Source: UBA5429 sp942493315 | GTDB taxonomy: Bacteria; Bacteroidota; Bacteroidia; Bacteroidales; WCHB1-69 | Length of the DNA stretch: 64,000 nucleotides | Reading direction: 5' to 3' | NCBI GenBank assembly: GCA_942493315.1 | Contig: OW818690.1 | Coordinates: 1,984,001 to 2,048,000, forward strand | Shown here: piece by piece, positions 18,210 through 26,636 of the stretch | How positions within the stretch are numbered: position 1 is the first letter of the stretch | How the letters are laid out: the number at the start of each line of letters is the position of its first letter | Notes under the pieces: model-generated | Told to the model about the DNA's origin: nothing | What the model saw: the letters and a program-made list of their open reading frames with translations, nothing else | Databases searched by the model: none | Made by a program: the position numbers and the translations under genes

Positions 18210-19289
18210 ATGTCAAGAAATGCAACAAATGAATTATTACAAAATGCTAAAAAATCAAAAAGTGATGAGTTTTATACACAACTTTCTGATATAGAAAGTG
18301 AATTACAACATTATAAAATTCATTTTAAAAATAAAGTAGTTTATTGCAATTGCGATGACCCTATTAATAGTAACTTTTTTAATTATTTTGCTTCAAATTT
18401 TAAAGAATTAGGTCTAAAAAAATTGATAGCCTCTTGTTTTAGAGAACAAACAAGGGATTTATTTAATACAGAAGATAATGAAAATGGTTTTTACTTTGAA
18501 TATACAGGGAAAGAGGGAGAAAGTAAAAACCCAAGTTTAACTGACTTAGTTTACTTTAAAGGGGATGGTGATTTTAGAAGAGAGGAAAGTGTCAAACTAC
18601 TAAAGCAATCTGATATTGTTGTTACCAATCCACCATTTTCTTTATTTAGAGAACATATCGCTCAATTAGTTAAATACGATAAACAGTTTTTGATAATTGG
18701 TAATATAAATGCAATTACTTATAAAGAAATTTTTAAACTAATTAAAGAAAACAAGGCATGGTTGGGAATAAATCTTGGTCGAGGTATTTCAGGTTTTATA
18801 GTTCCAGAACATTATGAACTTTATGGAACAGAGGCTAGAATTGATAACTTAGGAAACAGAATCATATCCCCTAACAATTGTCTTTGGTTAACAAACTTGG
18901 ATACTTTTAAACGTCACGAAGATATAATACTTACAAAAAGATATAAAGGAAACGAAGCGGAATTCCCAAAATATGATAACTATGATGGAATAAATGTAAA
19001 TAAAACACAAGACATTCCATTAGACTTCGATGGATTTATGGGTGTCCCCATTACTTTCTTACATAAATTAAATCCCGACCAATTTGAAATAGTTAAATTC
19101 AGAAAAGGAAATGATGGAAAAGATTTATCAGTAAATGGGAAATGTCCTTATTTCAGAATAATAATTAAGAATAAACGAATACAAACTGAAAGCCAAAAAT
19201 TAACTGAAAATAAAGGAATGCAAGCAAGTAATAAATTGTATAAAATATTTGGAAGTCAGTGCGTTATTGAGCAACATAGCTCAATTTAG
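18210..19289 (+). CDS. ecoRIM-like: EcoRI-type adenine-specific DNA methyltransferase
   Basis: 359 residues. It follows M.EcoRI closely: KKSKSDEFYTQ near the start, VVYCNCDDP (SAM-binding region), SDIVVTNPPFSLFREH with the catalytic NPPF, LGRGISGFIVPEHYELYGTEAR, ISPNNCLWLTNLD, and CPYFRIIIKNKR close to where M.EcoRI ends. It should methylate the second adenine-containing position of GAATTC and protect the host. The protein runs about 30 residues past the expected end (to IEQHSSI) because its stop lies inside the 3' end of the convergent lipoprotein gene; this tail is probably read-through into neighbouring DNA and not part of the enzyme fold. Confidence 0.94.
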   Translation: MSRNATNELLQNAKKSKSDEFYTQLSDIESELQHYKIHFKNKVVYCNCDDPINSNFFNYFASNFKELGLKKLIASCFREQTRDLFNTEDNENGFYFEYTGKEGESKNPSLTDLVYFKGDGDFRREESVKLLKQSDIVVTNPPFSLFREHIAQLVKYDKQFLIIGNINAITYKEIFKLIKENKAWLGINLGRGISGFIVPEHYELYGTEARIDNLGNRIISPNNCLWLTNLDTFKRHEDIILTKRYKGNEAEFPKYDNYDGINVNKTQDIPLDFDGFMGVPITFLHKLNPDQFEIVKFRKGNDGKDLSVNGKCPYFRIIIKNKRIQTESQKLTENKGMQASNKLYKIFGSQCVIEQHSSI

Positions 19290-20757
19290 AAAAAATCTGA
19301 TCATACAATTTGGTGCCATCACTGGGTAATGCCCCTTCTGAAAGTACAATGTTTCCGTTTGGATCCACCATAATATACCTCGGAATCCATAATGAGGTGG
19401 TTGCTAATACCTGATACAAATCATTTTTCAATAGATCATTGATCAAAATATGGGATCCAACTAAATTGTATTTATTCAAATATCTTTTCCATTTGGCACG
19501 ATCAGGTGATCTTTCTAAGGAAATATACAAGCAGGCAATATCATTCTTTTTCAAAAAACTTTTTAATTCAGTATTGTAAGCAAACTCTTTAATACAATCG
19601 GGACACCAGGAGGCCCAAATATCAATAAACAGATAGTTGCCTTTGAAATGGGAAACCGCCTGTCTGTAGCTGGTTACCTGTAGAGAATCATCTAAAACTG
19701 TAATGCCAGGATTAAGTCCATCTTTTCCATCTGCATAAAATGCTTTAATATCAGGAATCACTTTGTTTTTAATTTCCTGAAAATATTGAATTTTCGTATT
19801 TTCAGGGAAATCTTTCATATATTGATTAAAAAGGGTAATGGTTTCCTGATCTAATCTGATGCTTTTACTTTTCAAATATTCTAATGCATAATACTGATAC
19901 ACTTTTTTATGAATCATCTCTTTAACTTTCCCCAGAATAAATGTTTGCCCCAAAGAGTTTTTGAGAGATTCATCATATTCCGGTTTGTTTTTTTGGATCA
20001 ATTCAGGAATAAACATTTCTATATATTCTTTTCCTACGGAAGTTTGATAAAGATCAGGATTGTTAAGTGGAGCTCTTTGAATAATCAGGTTTTTTTGTTC
20101 TATTAGGGTCTTATTGCTTGATGAATCTAAATTTCCCATTTGTTGATCAATATATAGTAAGGTATAATAAGCCAGATAATATTCCACAGAACGGGAAGCA
20201 AATTCATAGAAAGGTTCATCAATTCTTTTTACTTTATAAAGCTGATTGATGGTTACTAGAGATTTTGTAACCAATTCATCATAATTTCTATAGATAGTTT
20301 GATGTTGAGTAGAATCAAAAATTTTATTATAGTCAATAGTTGATTTTTCATTTCTGAAACGGATCAATTCAATCATGCCGATATTATTTTCACCTTCAAT
20401 TAATGGAATAGGGGTTTCTTTTCCTTTAGGAGTGATGGAAATTGCAATATTATATTTTTCAGCTTCCGTAATGAAAAGTGGGGAAGATGAGTAAGTTCCA
20501 TTTTCTGTTTCCGCTTGAATCAGAACTGTTTTAGGCTTTTCCATCTCCACTTCAAATGAACATTTCCCCTTTTTATCGGTATAAATAGTGTCGGGAATCA
20601 TCTTCTCTGTCATGCCATAAGCATCCGATACATATATAAATACGGGTGTTCCCTTTTTTGCATGGGTTAGTTCTACAAAAAATTCACTTTTTTCTACACC
20701 GGAACATGCCGATAACAAAAGGATAGATCCAAAAATCAAATAGGTTAGGTTTTTCAT
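19264..20757 (-). CDS. TlpA-like thiol-disulfide lipoprotein
   Basis: 497 residues. A lipoprotein signal (ILLLSACSG) puts it in a membrane facing the periplasm. The N-terminal half holds a DUF4369-like beta region and a helical middle; the C-terminal 150 residues are a thioredoxin fold with the active site WASWCPDC. These proteins reduce or carry disulfide-linked electrons in the periplasm of Bacteroidota. The substrate is unknown. Its 3' end overlaps the methyltransferase tail by 26 bases, convergently. A related protein is at 48969. Confidence 0.88.
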   Translation of the reverse strand: MKNLTYLIFGSILLLSACSGVEKSEFFVELTHAKKGTPVFIYVSDAYGMTEKMIPDTIYTDKKGKCSFEVEMEKPKTVLIQAETENGTYSSSPLFITEAEKYNIAISITPKGKETPIPLIEGENNIGMIELIRFRNEKSTIDYNKIFDSTQHQTIYRNYDELVTKSLVTINQLYKVKRIDEPFYEFASRSVEYYLAYYTLLYIDQQMGNLDSSSNKTLIEQKNLIIQRAPLNNPDLYQTSVGKEYIEMFIPELIQKNKPEYDESLKNSLGQTFILGKVKEMIHKKVYQYYALEYLKSKSIRLDQETITLFNQYMKDFPENTKIQYFQEIKNKVIPDIKAFYADGKDGLNPGITVLDDSLQVTSYRQAVSHFKGNYLFIDIWASWCPDCIKEFAYNTELKSFLKKNDIACLYISLERSPDRAKWKRYLNKYNLVGSHILINDLLKNDLYQVLATTSLWIPRYIMVDPNGNIVLSEGALPSDGTKLYDQIFSKLSYVAQ

Positions 20758-20774
20758 TTTTTTAGATTAAAAAG

Positions 20775-20782
20775 CAAAAGTA
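20775..20782 (-). promoter_or_regulatory. -7 promoter box for the TlpA-like lipoprotein
   Basis: On the minus strand TACTTTTG, a TAnnTTTG box, 17 bases before the start codon at 20757. Confidence 0.55.
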
Positions 20783-21169
20783 ACAAAAATAAATATAATG
20801 AGTTTAACAAACTTGAAAAAGTGAATTACTGTTTTTTACATTTTAAAAAATCAATTGTGAAATGTAAAAAAATTATTTCCAAATCAAATGAAAGGGTTTT
20901 ATGAACAAAATATAGTTCATAAATGAGTGAATATTGTTTATAAAAAAAATTAATAAAAAACATGAAAATCCGAAAAAACTTCCAAAATGACCCAAAATGA
21001 GTAAAAATTTCACCCCTGTGAAGGGGTAAAATAGGGGTACAAGAAAAATGAATTGGTCATAAATGAAATCGTTTTGAGCAAAAAAATGCGAAAGTGGTCA
21101 TTTTTTATGCGCTTAATTTTCAAAAAATGGCCATTTGTTAAAATATGCAAAAAAATGTTAAAATTCCGA

Positions 21170-21197
21170 TTGACAAAATTTTAGCTCCTTATATTTG
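21170..21197 (+). promoter_or_regulatory. full promoter (-33 TTG and -7 TATATTTG) for the lipoprotein-LytS-LytTR unit
   Basis: TTGAC at 21170 and TATATTTG at 21190-21197 with spacing that fits the Bacteroidota sigma factor. The start would be near 21204, which rules out the GTG at 21197 as a start codon and supports the ATG at 21248. Confidence 0.75.
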
Positions 21198-21247
21198 TGA
21201 CAGAAAACAACAACAAAAAAAATAATAAACTTAAAAAATTAAAAACA

Positions 21248-21769
21248 ATGAAAAAGATTCAATTTTTATTCGTAATTTTGCTTGCATTAGTAATGGTTTC
21301 CTGTATGGATCAAGAAAACAACTCATTAAATACAACACCAACCTCCAACACCGGAACAATCACCTGTGAAGATCATGATCATGGTTCCATCTCAAAAGGA
21401 TTGTTTAGTGGAAAAATCTCTTATGGGCATAAATCTACCGATTGTAATAATTCTTGTATGCAAGTTAATGGAAAATTTACACATCTCGATTGCCAAAGTT
21501 TTGGAAATGCTTGTTCCACAACTGCACGTTTAACATTAAAATTGGATAAAGAAGGTGCTTATATTGCTACAACCATTGATCCCAATAATTTTACTTCTTT
21601 AGATCTTTTCAATATGCCTAACCGTTCTTTATATGGTGGGTTAGATCAAAACAATGTGGAACAATGGCTTAATATTCCAGCTCAAGTTTCCTACAGAGAT
21701 TTAACTACCTTACAATTTAGTTTCACAGAAGTATTTATTACCGATAAACCATTTTACCCTAACCTATAA
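21248..21769 (+). CDS. small Cys/His-rich lipoprotein, family not recognised
   Basis: 173 residues from the ATG at 21248, with a lipoprotein signal (ILLALVMVSCMDQ). The mature start carries a metal-ligand-like patch CEDHDHG and then cysteines in DCNNSCMQ, LDCQ and NACS, so metal binding or disulfides are possible. The rest looks beta-rich. It is the first gene of a tight group with a LytS-like kinase (14 bases on) and a LytTR regulator. It may be the sensed or sensing component, or a target; nothing in the sequence decides this. Confidence 0.7.
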   Translation: MKKIQFLFVILLALVMVSCMDQENNSLNTTPTSNTGTITCEDHDHGSISKGLFSGKISYGHKSTDCNNSCMQVNGKFTHLDCQSFGNACSTTARLTLKLDKEGAYIATTIDPNNFTSLDLFNMPNRSLYGGLDQNNVEQWLNIPAQVSYRDLTTLQFSFTEVFITDKPFYPNL

Positions 21770-21783
21770 ACCATATTTTAAAA

Positions 21784-22797
21784 ATGAAAAAAAACAACTT
21801 CCTAAAAGAAAACTGGTTAGAATTTGTCTTTCATATTATCTTTTGGGGAGTTGTTTCCTATTATTTTCTAAATAATTCATTAATTAGACCTGGCGGATTT
21901 AATTTAAAATTAGAATTTCTATGCTTATCAGTCATTATAATAACAGTTTATTTTAATTATTTTATACTATTTAGATATTTTAATAAAAAAGGAACAAGAT
22001 TAGTCTATTGGGTATTAACTATTTTAACAATTGTAGGTTCTGCTTTTTTAGAGTGGTTTATTGTAATAGATGAAATAAAAAAAATATTTGGTTTTTCTTC
22101 TTTTCCAAAGTTTTATCACGTATTTCCCATATCTATGAGAAACTCCGCTTTTATGCTGTTTTTCATTATTGTGCGGTACTATAAGGAGTCGGTGATGTAC
22201 AGCAGGAAGTTGGTCAGGATGTTTGAAATTGAACGTTTATATTTATCATCCAGAATTGCACCCCATTATTTTTCCAATGTAATTTTTTCTATGCAAAACC
22301 TATTAATGACAGCAGATCGGGATACTTTCAAATACCAGTTGGAAAAATTGGAGCATGTGATCAGCTACATGTTGGTGGATGCGGTGAAAAGTGATGTAAC
22401 TTTGAAAGAGGAGATCCATTTCTATAGCAGTTATGTGGAACTGGAAAAACTGAGGCATTCTTCTGAAATCAATTATATTGTCAATACTGCTAAAGGGGTT
22501 GATTTTATGTTTCATTTGGCGCCATTGTTATTCGAAAATTTGATTTGTAATGCGTTCAAATTTTGTCCACACGACGGAACCGGCTATGTGAAAGTTACCA
22601 TTGAGCAACCTGATTCTGATTCAGTCTTATTTACCTGCGAAAACAACATTTCCGATACAATTATCAACCGGAAAGGAAACGGAAAAGGGCTACCCAACTT
22701 ACAAAACAGGTTAGAGTTGATGTATCCAAAAAAACACACATTAGATTTTAAAAATTTAGAAAACATTTTTATTGCTAAACTATTAATTCAAAAATAA
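21784..22797 (+). CDS. LytS/YehU-type sensor histidine kinase
   Basis: 337 residues. The N-terminal third has four membrane helices with short loops and no large sensor domain. The kinase core has the His box APHYFSNVIFSMQNLL (the family usually has PHFLFN), the N box LLFENLICNAFKF and the G box GKGLPNLQNRLELMYP. It would autophosphorylate on the His of PHYFSN and pass phosphate to the LytTR protein encoded two bases downstream. The signal is unknown; the lipoprotein just upstream is a candidate partner. Confidence 0.9.
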   Translation: MKKNNFLKENWLEFVFHIIFWGVVSYYFLNNSLIRPGGFNLKLEFLCLSVIIITVYFNYFILFRYFNKKGTRLVYWVLTILTIVGSAFLEWFIVIDEIKKIFGFSSFPKFYHVFPISMRNSAFMLFFIIVRYYKESVMYSRKLVRMFEIERLYLSSRIAPHYFSNVIFSMQNLLMTADRDTFKYQLEKLEHVISYMLVDAVKSDVTLKEEIHFYSSYVELEKLRHSSEINYIVNTAKGVDFMFHLAPLLFENLICNAFKFCPHDGTGYVKVTIEQPDSDSVLFTCENNISDTIINRKGNGKGLPNLQNRLELMYPKKHTLDFKNLENIFIAKLLIQK

Positions 22798-22799
22798 AT

Positions 22800-23564
22800 A
22801 TGGATCATAGTCGATATTATTTTGTCATTGTAGATGACAATCCCAACGTACCCACCACATTATCTTATCTTTTTAATCTTCACAAACTGAATGTGGAATG
22901 GACCTATTTCAATAATCCTTTAAAAGCTTTAGAATTTTTTAGAACAAAGACATGTGATTTACTGTTTTTGGACGTTGAGATGCCTGAAATGAGCGGATTT
23001 GAACTTTTAGAAAAAATTTCAAATCCTCCTTTTACCGTTGTTTTAACAACCTATTCTGAAAAATATGCAGAACGTGCATTTGTTTATCTGGAAAGAAATT
23101 TATTGGATTTTGTCTCTAAAGACTTGTTAATTCCAAATTTTAGAAGAATTAAAGAACGTTTTTTAAACCGACATCGTGATGATTTTTTCTTAGTGAATAG
23201 AAATTCAATGTCTGATGAATTGGTAAAGATTCAAATCAATGAAATTAAATATTTCTTCAGGGAAAAAGATTACATTTATGTTGTAGTTGGAGAAGAAAAT
23301 GAGAAAGAGTTCTATATGAAAATGCCATTTTCCATATTACCAACCTTACTTCCTCCCGATTCTTATTTTGATGCACGCAGAGGGATCATCATCATGTTAT
23401 CCCATGTGGTAAATTATAAATTGGGAACTGTAACGATGGGCAAAGATAAAAACGGCAATCCGATCATTATCAGAATCTCTTACAGACAACATGGTAAGTT
23501 CATCAAACAATTGAGAGCGCGACACTCATTGATCACCATGACGGAGAAAGAGAATCCTTTCTAA
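22800..23564 (+). CDS. LytTR-type response regulator
   Basis: 254 residues. The receiver domain has the acidic pair (IVDDN), the phospho-acceptor Asp in LLFLDVEMPEMSG, the Thr in VVLTTYSE and the Lys in VSKDLL. The C-terminal half is a LytTR DNA-binding domain (VKIQINEIKYFFREKDYIYV, then GKFIKQLRARHSLI). It is the partner of the kinase at 21784. Direct repeats upstream of 21248 may be its binding site (inference). Confidence 0.9.
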   Translation: MDHSRYYFVIVDDNPNVPTTLSYLFNLHKLNVEWTYFNNPLKALEFFRTKTCDLLFLDVEMPEMSGFELLEKISNPPFTVVLTTYSEKYAERAFVYLERNLLDFVSKDLLIPNFRRIKERFLNRHRDDFFLVNRNSMSDELVKIQINEIKYFFREKDYIYVVVGEENEKEFYMKMPFSILPTLLPPDSYFDARRGIIIMLSHVVNYKLGTVTMGKDKNGNPIIIRISYRQHGKFIKQLRARHSLITMTEKENPF

Positions 23565-23693
23565 AATTGAACTTTTATCAAACTGTGGAGCCTGAAATTG
23601 TCATGTAAATAACTAATTCATAAATGGATACAATAAAATAAACGATTTCAAAAAATATTTTCACAAATTGATAAATTGTAATGAAAAAAGTTG

Positions 23694-23701
23694 TATTTTT
23701 G
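23694..23701 (+). promoter_or_regulatory. -7 promoter box for rplS
   Basis: TATTTTTG, 46 bases before the rplS start, leaving a leader of about 40 nt. Confidence 0.6.
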
Positions 23702-23747
23702 CAGCCTTAAAAAAGAATCGATTTCAAAATAGAAAAAATAGACGAAG

Positions 23748-24104
23748 ATGAAAAAAGAGTTAATACAATATGTTGAGGATAACTTAGTACCTACAAAAGA
23801 GTTTCCAAAATTTAAAGCCGGGGATACCATCACTGTTTCCTTAAGAATTGTTGAAGGATCAAAAGAGAGAATACAACAATTTCAAGGTGTTGTAATTCAA
23901 ATTGGTGGTGAAGGTGTTACAAAAACTTTCACAATCAGAAAAATTTCCGGTGGTATTGGTGTTGAAAGAATCATTCCTTTTGCATCTCCATTTATTTCTG
24001 AGATTGCTGTTAATAAAAGAGGGGTTGTTCGTCGTGCCCGTATTTATTACTTACGTAAACTTACAGGTAAGAAAGCCCGTATCAAAGAGAGAAGAGGCAA
24101 ATAA
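23748..24104 (+). CDS. rplS: 50S ribosomal protein L19
   Basis: 118 residues, normal length. Clear L19 signature: FKAGDTITVSLRIVEGSKER, IQQFQGVVIQIGGEG, FTIRKISGGIGVERI, and the basic C-terminus RRARIYYLRKLTGKKARIKERR. It contacts 16S rRNA at the subunit interface. It is monocistronic here, with its own promoter and a strong terminator, unlike the rpsP-rimM-trmD-rplS operon of many bacteria. Confidence 0.98.
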   Translation: MKKELIQYVEDNLVPTKEFPKFKAGDTITVSLRIVEGSKERIQQFQGVVIQIGGEGVTKTFTIRKISGGIGVERIIPFASPFISEIAVNKRGVVRRARIYYLRKLTGKKARIKERRGK

Positions 24105-24110
24105 TCATAC

Positions 24111-24139
24111 TGAAGAGCGGCATTTGCCGCTCTTTTCGT
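24111..24139 (+). terminator. rplS terminator
   Basis: AAGAGCGGCA, a short loop, TGCCGCTCTTTT: a 10-bp GC-rich stem with a T-run, starting about 8 bases after the rplS stop. Confidence 0.9.
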
Positions 24140-24157
24140 TTATATATCATTTTTTCT

Positions 24158-24165
24158 TATTTTTG
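24158..24165 (+). promoter_or_regulatory. -7 promoter box for the 24185 gene
   Basis: TATTTTTG, 20 bases before the ATG at 24185. Confidence 0.55.
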
Positions 24166-24184
24166 CGTTTCAAAAACACAAGTT

Positions 24185-24976
24185 ATGGCTTTAATACATT
24201 CGCTAGAAACTAACGGTAATAAACTGTTTAAAAATAGAGGAGTTATTCCACTTTACATTTTGTTAATTGCACTACCCATTCTATTATTTGGGAATCAATT
24301 AGTGTATAAATCTTTTTCAACAGATACTGGAGAGTATTTCTTAAAGCCGATAGTGTTAATCTTTTCTGTTGTGATCTCCTTGACCGGTATGATGATCAGA
24401 TGTTACGCCATTGGAACTACACCTCATGGAACATCCGGAAGAAATACCGAAAAACAGGTAGCCAAACAATTAAATACAAAAGGGATCTATTCTGCAGTCA
24501 GACACCCATTATATTTGGGAAATTATTTGATGTGGGCCGGATTTTTACTTTTTACCTTAGATATTCTTTTGTTTTTTATTGTTTCATTGGTGTTTTGGCT
24601 CTATTACGAAAGAATTATGTATGCAGAGGAACGCTATTTGGAAAAACAGTTTGGGGACACCTTTATCCAATGGTCATTAATAGTTCCTCCATTTGTCCCA
24701 TCTTTGAAAAATTTTGAGCCGGGAACCATTCCTTTCTCATTCAAAACAGTTTTAAGAAGAGAATATACAGGATTGTTTGCCATGACTTTAATCTATACTA
24801 TTGTTGATTATATCACGGCATATCGATTTGAAGCTTACATAATAAAAGAACAGTTTCCTTTTATTCCGATCAGAATCTCATTTTATATCATGATTTTTGT
24901 TCTCATCATCATGTTGGTATTAAGAACATTAAAACATCATACAAAAGTATTGGATAGAGTAGAGGGAAGAGATTAA
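24185..24976 (+). CDS. isoprenylcysteine carboxyl methyltransferase/phospholipid methyltransferase-like membrane protein
   Basis: 263 residues with about six membrane helices. The middle has the membrane methyltransferase signature: LNTKGIYSAVRHPLYLGNYLMWAGF and, after a helix, YERIMYAEERYLEKQFGDTFIQW, which bind SAM and the acceptor in ICMT/PEMT-like enzymes. The C-terminal 90 residues add two or three more helices not typical of the short members. The acceptor (isoprenoid, phospholipid or other) cannot be told. It precedes mce by 28 bases on the same strand. Confidence 0.82.
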   Translation: MALIHSLETNGNKLFKNRGVIPLYILLIALPILLFGNQLVYKSFSTDTGEYFLKPIVLIFSVVISLTGMMIRCYAIGTTPHGTSGRNTEKQVAKQLNTKGIYSAVRHPLYLGNYLMWAGFLLFTLDILLFFIVSLVFWLYYERIMYAEERYLEKQFGDTFIQWSLIVPPFVPSLKNFEPGTIPFSFKTVLRREYTGLFAMTLIYTIVDYITAYRFEAYIIKEQFPFIPIRISFYIMIFVLIIMLVLRTLKHHTKVLDRVEGRD

Positions 24977-25004
24977 TATTTGAAAACCATTAAATTTTTA
25001 TTTT

Positions 25005-25421
25005 ATGAAAGTATCTCATATTGAACACATTGGAATTGCTGTAAAAGATTTAAAAACAGCTATTCCTTATTATGAATCTATTTTAGGATTAAAATGTTAT
25101 AACATTGAAGAGGTTATAGATCAAAAGGTTAGAACTGCTTTCTTTATGGTAGGGCAAACCAAAATTGAATTGTTGGAACCTATGAATGAAGAGAGTACAA
25201 TCGCAAAATTTATTGAAAATAAAGGGGAAGGTGTACACCATTTAGCATTTTGTGTTGATGATATCTCAGAATCTTTAGGAGAAGTGGAAAGCAAAGGAGT
25301 ACGTTTAATTGACAAAGAACCACGTCAGGGTGCTGAAGGTTTACAAATTGCCTTTTTACATCCTAAATCAACTCAAGGTGTTTTAACCGAGTTGTGCATG
25401 AATCCAAAAGATAAAGAATAA
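25005..25421 (+). CDS. mce: methylmalonyl-CoA epimerase
   Basis: 138 residues, full length. Glyoxalase-fold motifs: HIEHIGIAVKDLKTAIPYYE, KIELLEPM, GEGVHHLAFCVDDI, IAFLHPKSTQGVLTELC, with the metal-ligand His residues and the catalytic Glu near the end. It interconverts the two epimers of methylmalonyl-CoA, linking methylmalonyl-CoA mutase to the decarboxylase encoded at 30002-34205. The presence of both supports succinate-to-propionate metabolism. Confidence 0.95.
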   Translation: MKVSHIEHIGIAVKDLKTAIPYYESILGLKCYNIEEVIDQKVRTAFFMVGQTKIELLEPMNEESTIAKFIENKGEGVHHLAFCVDDISESLGEVESKGVRLIDKEPRQGAEGLQIAFLHPKSTQGVLTELCMNPKDKE

Positions 25422-25423
25422 CA

Positions 25424-25729
25424 ATGATCTATAAGGAGTTTAGTATATTTGAAGTGGCCATGTTGATGAGCTTTGCTGTCAGTTGGCCATTTTCCATTTT
25501 TAAAACCTTAAAAACGAAGTTTGTGCTCGGAAAAAGTCCGGTATTTATGATTTTTGTTTTGATTGGGTATATTTTTGGAATCTTTCACAAATTATTTTTT
25601 TCTTATGATATTGTCATTTTTTGTTACCTGTTTAATTTTCTTTTAATCAGTTTTGATATCATTTTGTACTATTATTTTGCCCCAAAGAACAAAAAAGCGT
25701 TAAAAAGAGAAGAAATGTTGATTAAATAA
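25424..25729 (+). CDS. small PQ-loop-like membrane protein
   Basis: 101 residues with three membrane helices (about 8-25, 43-60, 65-85). The pattern SFAVSWPFSIFKTLKTKFVLGKSP, then FMIFVLIGYIFGIFHK resembles small half-PQ-loop proteins that are common near metabolic genes in anaerobic Bacteroidota and Firmicutes. The function is not known. It begins two bases after the mce stop, so it is in the same operon. Confidence 0.7.
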   Translation: MIYKEFSIFEVAMLMSFAVSWPFSIFKTLKTKFVLGKSPVFMIFVLIGYIFGIFHKLFFSYDIVIFCYLFNFLLISFDIILYYYFAPKNKKALKREEMLIK

Positions 25730-25774
25730 CTTTTTTTAACCTTTTTACATCCCTACTATCTCATTTTTTTTATA

Positions 25775-25782
25775 TATTTTTG
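25775..25782 (+). promoter_or_regulatory. -7 promoter box for the glycogen synthase-like gene
   Basis: TATTTTTG at 25775-25782, 21 bases before the ATG at 25804. It excludes the TTG at 25780 as a start codon. Confidence 0.6.
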
Positions 25783-25803
25783 CAAATTGAAACAAAAATA
25801 TCT

Positions 25804-26631
25804 ATGGTAAAGAAAAAAATTCTCTTTATAGCACCTGCTATATATCCTTATTTGGAAGAGAACTATATCTCATCAATTTGCAGATACTTGCCACAAGGCA
25901 TACAAGAGAAAGAAAATGAAATCAGAACATTCATGCCCAAATATGGATGTATCAACGAAAGAAAAAATCTCCTCCACGAAGTTATCAGATTATCCGGTCA
26001 AAACATCATTATTGAAGATACTGATCATCCTTTAATTATTAAAGTGGCTTCACTACAAACTGTGAGAATGCAGATTTACTTCATTGACAGCGAAGATTTC
26101 TTTTATCGCAAAAATCAATTTTTTGATGATGAGGGAAATTTCTTTGCAGACAACGATTCCAGATTATTATTTTTTGCTAAGGGCGTTATAGAAACTGTGA
26201 GAAAGTTAGGATGGAATCCTGACATTATTCATTGTCACGGCTGGATCACTTCCTTAGTGCCTCTATTTATAAGAACTTGTTATAAGGATAATCCATTATT
26301 TCAAGACACTAAATTAATCTATTCCATTTATAACGACCATTTTACAGAAAAGTTTTCAAATAGCTTCAGTAAAAAGTTGAAAATTACAGGGATTCCGATA
26401 GATGCGCTTTCAAACTTCAAAAAAGCAGGATATGAAGCAGTTGTTAAATCAGCTATAGACCATTCTGATGCTATTGTGATTGGGCACCCTGAAATTAAAA
26501 AATCAATACTGAACTACATTGAAAAGTTAGAAGGGAAACCAAAAATGGTACATCCAGATAAAGAGGAATATATTGAAGATTATGATCTTTTTTACGACAC
26601 CGTATTACAACACAATTCAGTTATTCAATAA
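25804..26631 (+). CDS. glycogen/starch synthase catalytic-domain protein (N-terminal GT5 half only)
   Basis: 275 residues. It matches only the first Rossmann half (Glyco_transf_5) of glycogen synthase: ILFIAPAIYPYLEENYISSICRY, AKGVIETVRKLGWNPDIIHCHGWIT, then the part up to GHPEIKKSI. The ADP-glucose-binding C-terminal GT-B half is absent, so it cannot act alone as a normal glycogen synthase. Such short forms next to a DUF4270 gene are frequent in Bacteroidota. It probably forms an operon with DUF4270 (5-base gap). The role is unknown. Confidence 0.8.
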   Translation: MVKKKILFIAPAIYPYLEENYISSICRYLPQGIQEKENEIRTFMPKYGCINERKNLLHEVIRLSGQNIIIEDTDHPLIIKVASLQTVRMQIYFIDSEDFFYRKNQFFDDEGNFFADNDSRLLFFAKGVIETVRKLGWNPDIIHCHGWITSLVPLFIRTCYKDNPLFQDTKLIYSIYNDHFTEKFSNSFSKKLKITGIPIDALSNFKKAGYEAVVKSAIDHSDAIVIGHPEIKKSILNYIEKLEGKPKMVHPDKEEYIEDYDLFYDTVLQHNSVIQ

Positions 26632-26636
26632 TTTAC

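Larger units (their letters stand above)
20758..21247. other. 490-bp AT-rich regulatory gap with two divergent promoters
   Basis: No gene. It holds a minus-strand promoter (20775-20782), a plus-strand promoter (21170-21197), a direct repeat CCAAAATGA at 20982 and 20992, and at 21009-21027 two overlapping, mutually exclusive hairpins: TTCAC/GTGAA and ACCCC/GGGGT. Direct repeats of this size are typical of LytTR-type binding sites, and a LytTR regulator lies downstream, but the match is only suggestive. Confidence 0.5.

Noticed and set aside
16791..19289. Integrase-borne genomic island at the tmRNA gene
   Set aside because: No integrase, no repeated tmRNA 3' end found by eye downstream of the RM genes; only the RM pair is inserted.
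21197..21247. Upstream GTG start for the lipoprotein at 21248
   Set aside because: It overlaps the promoter -7 box; the signal peptide begins at the ATG at 21248.
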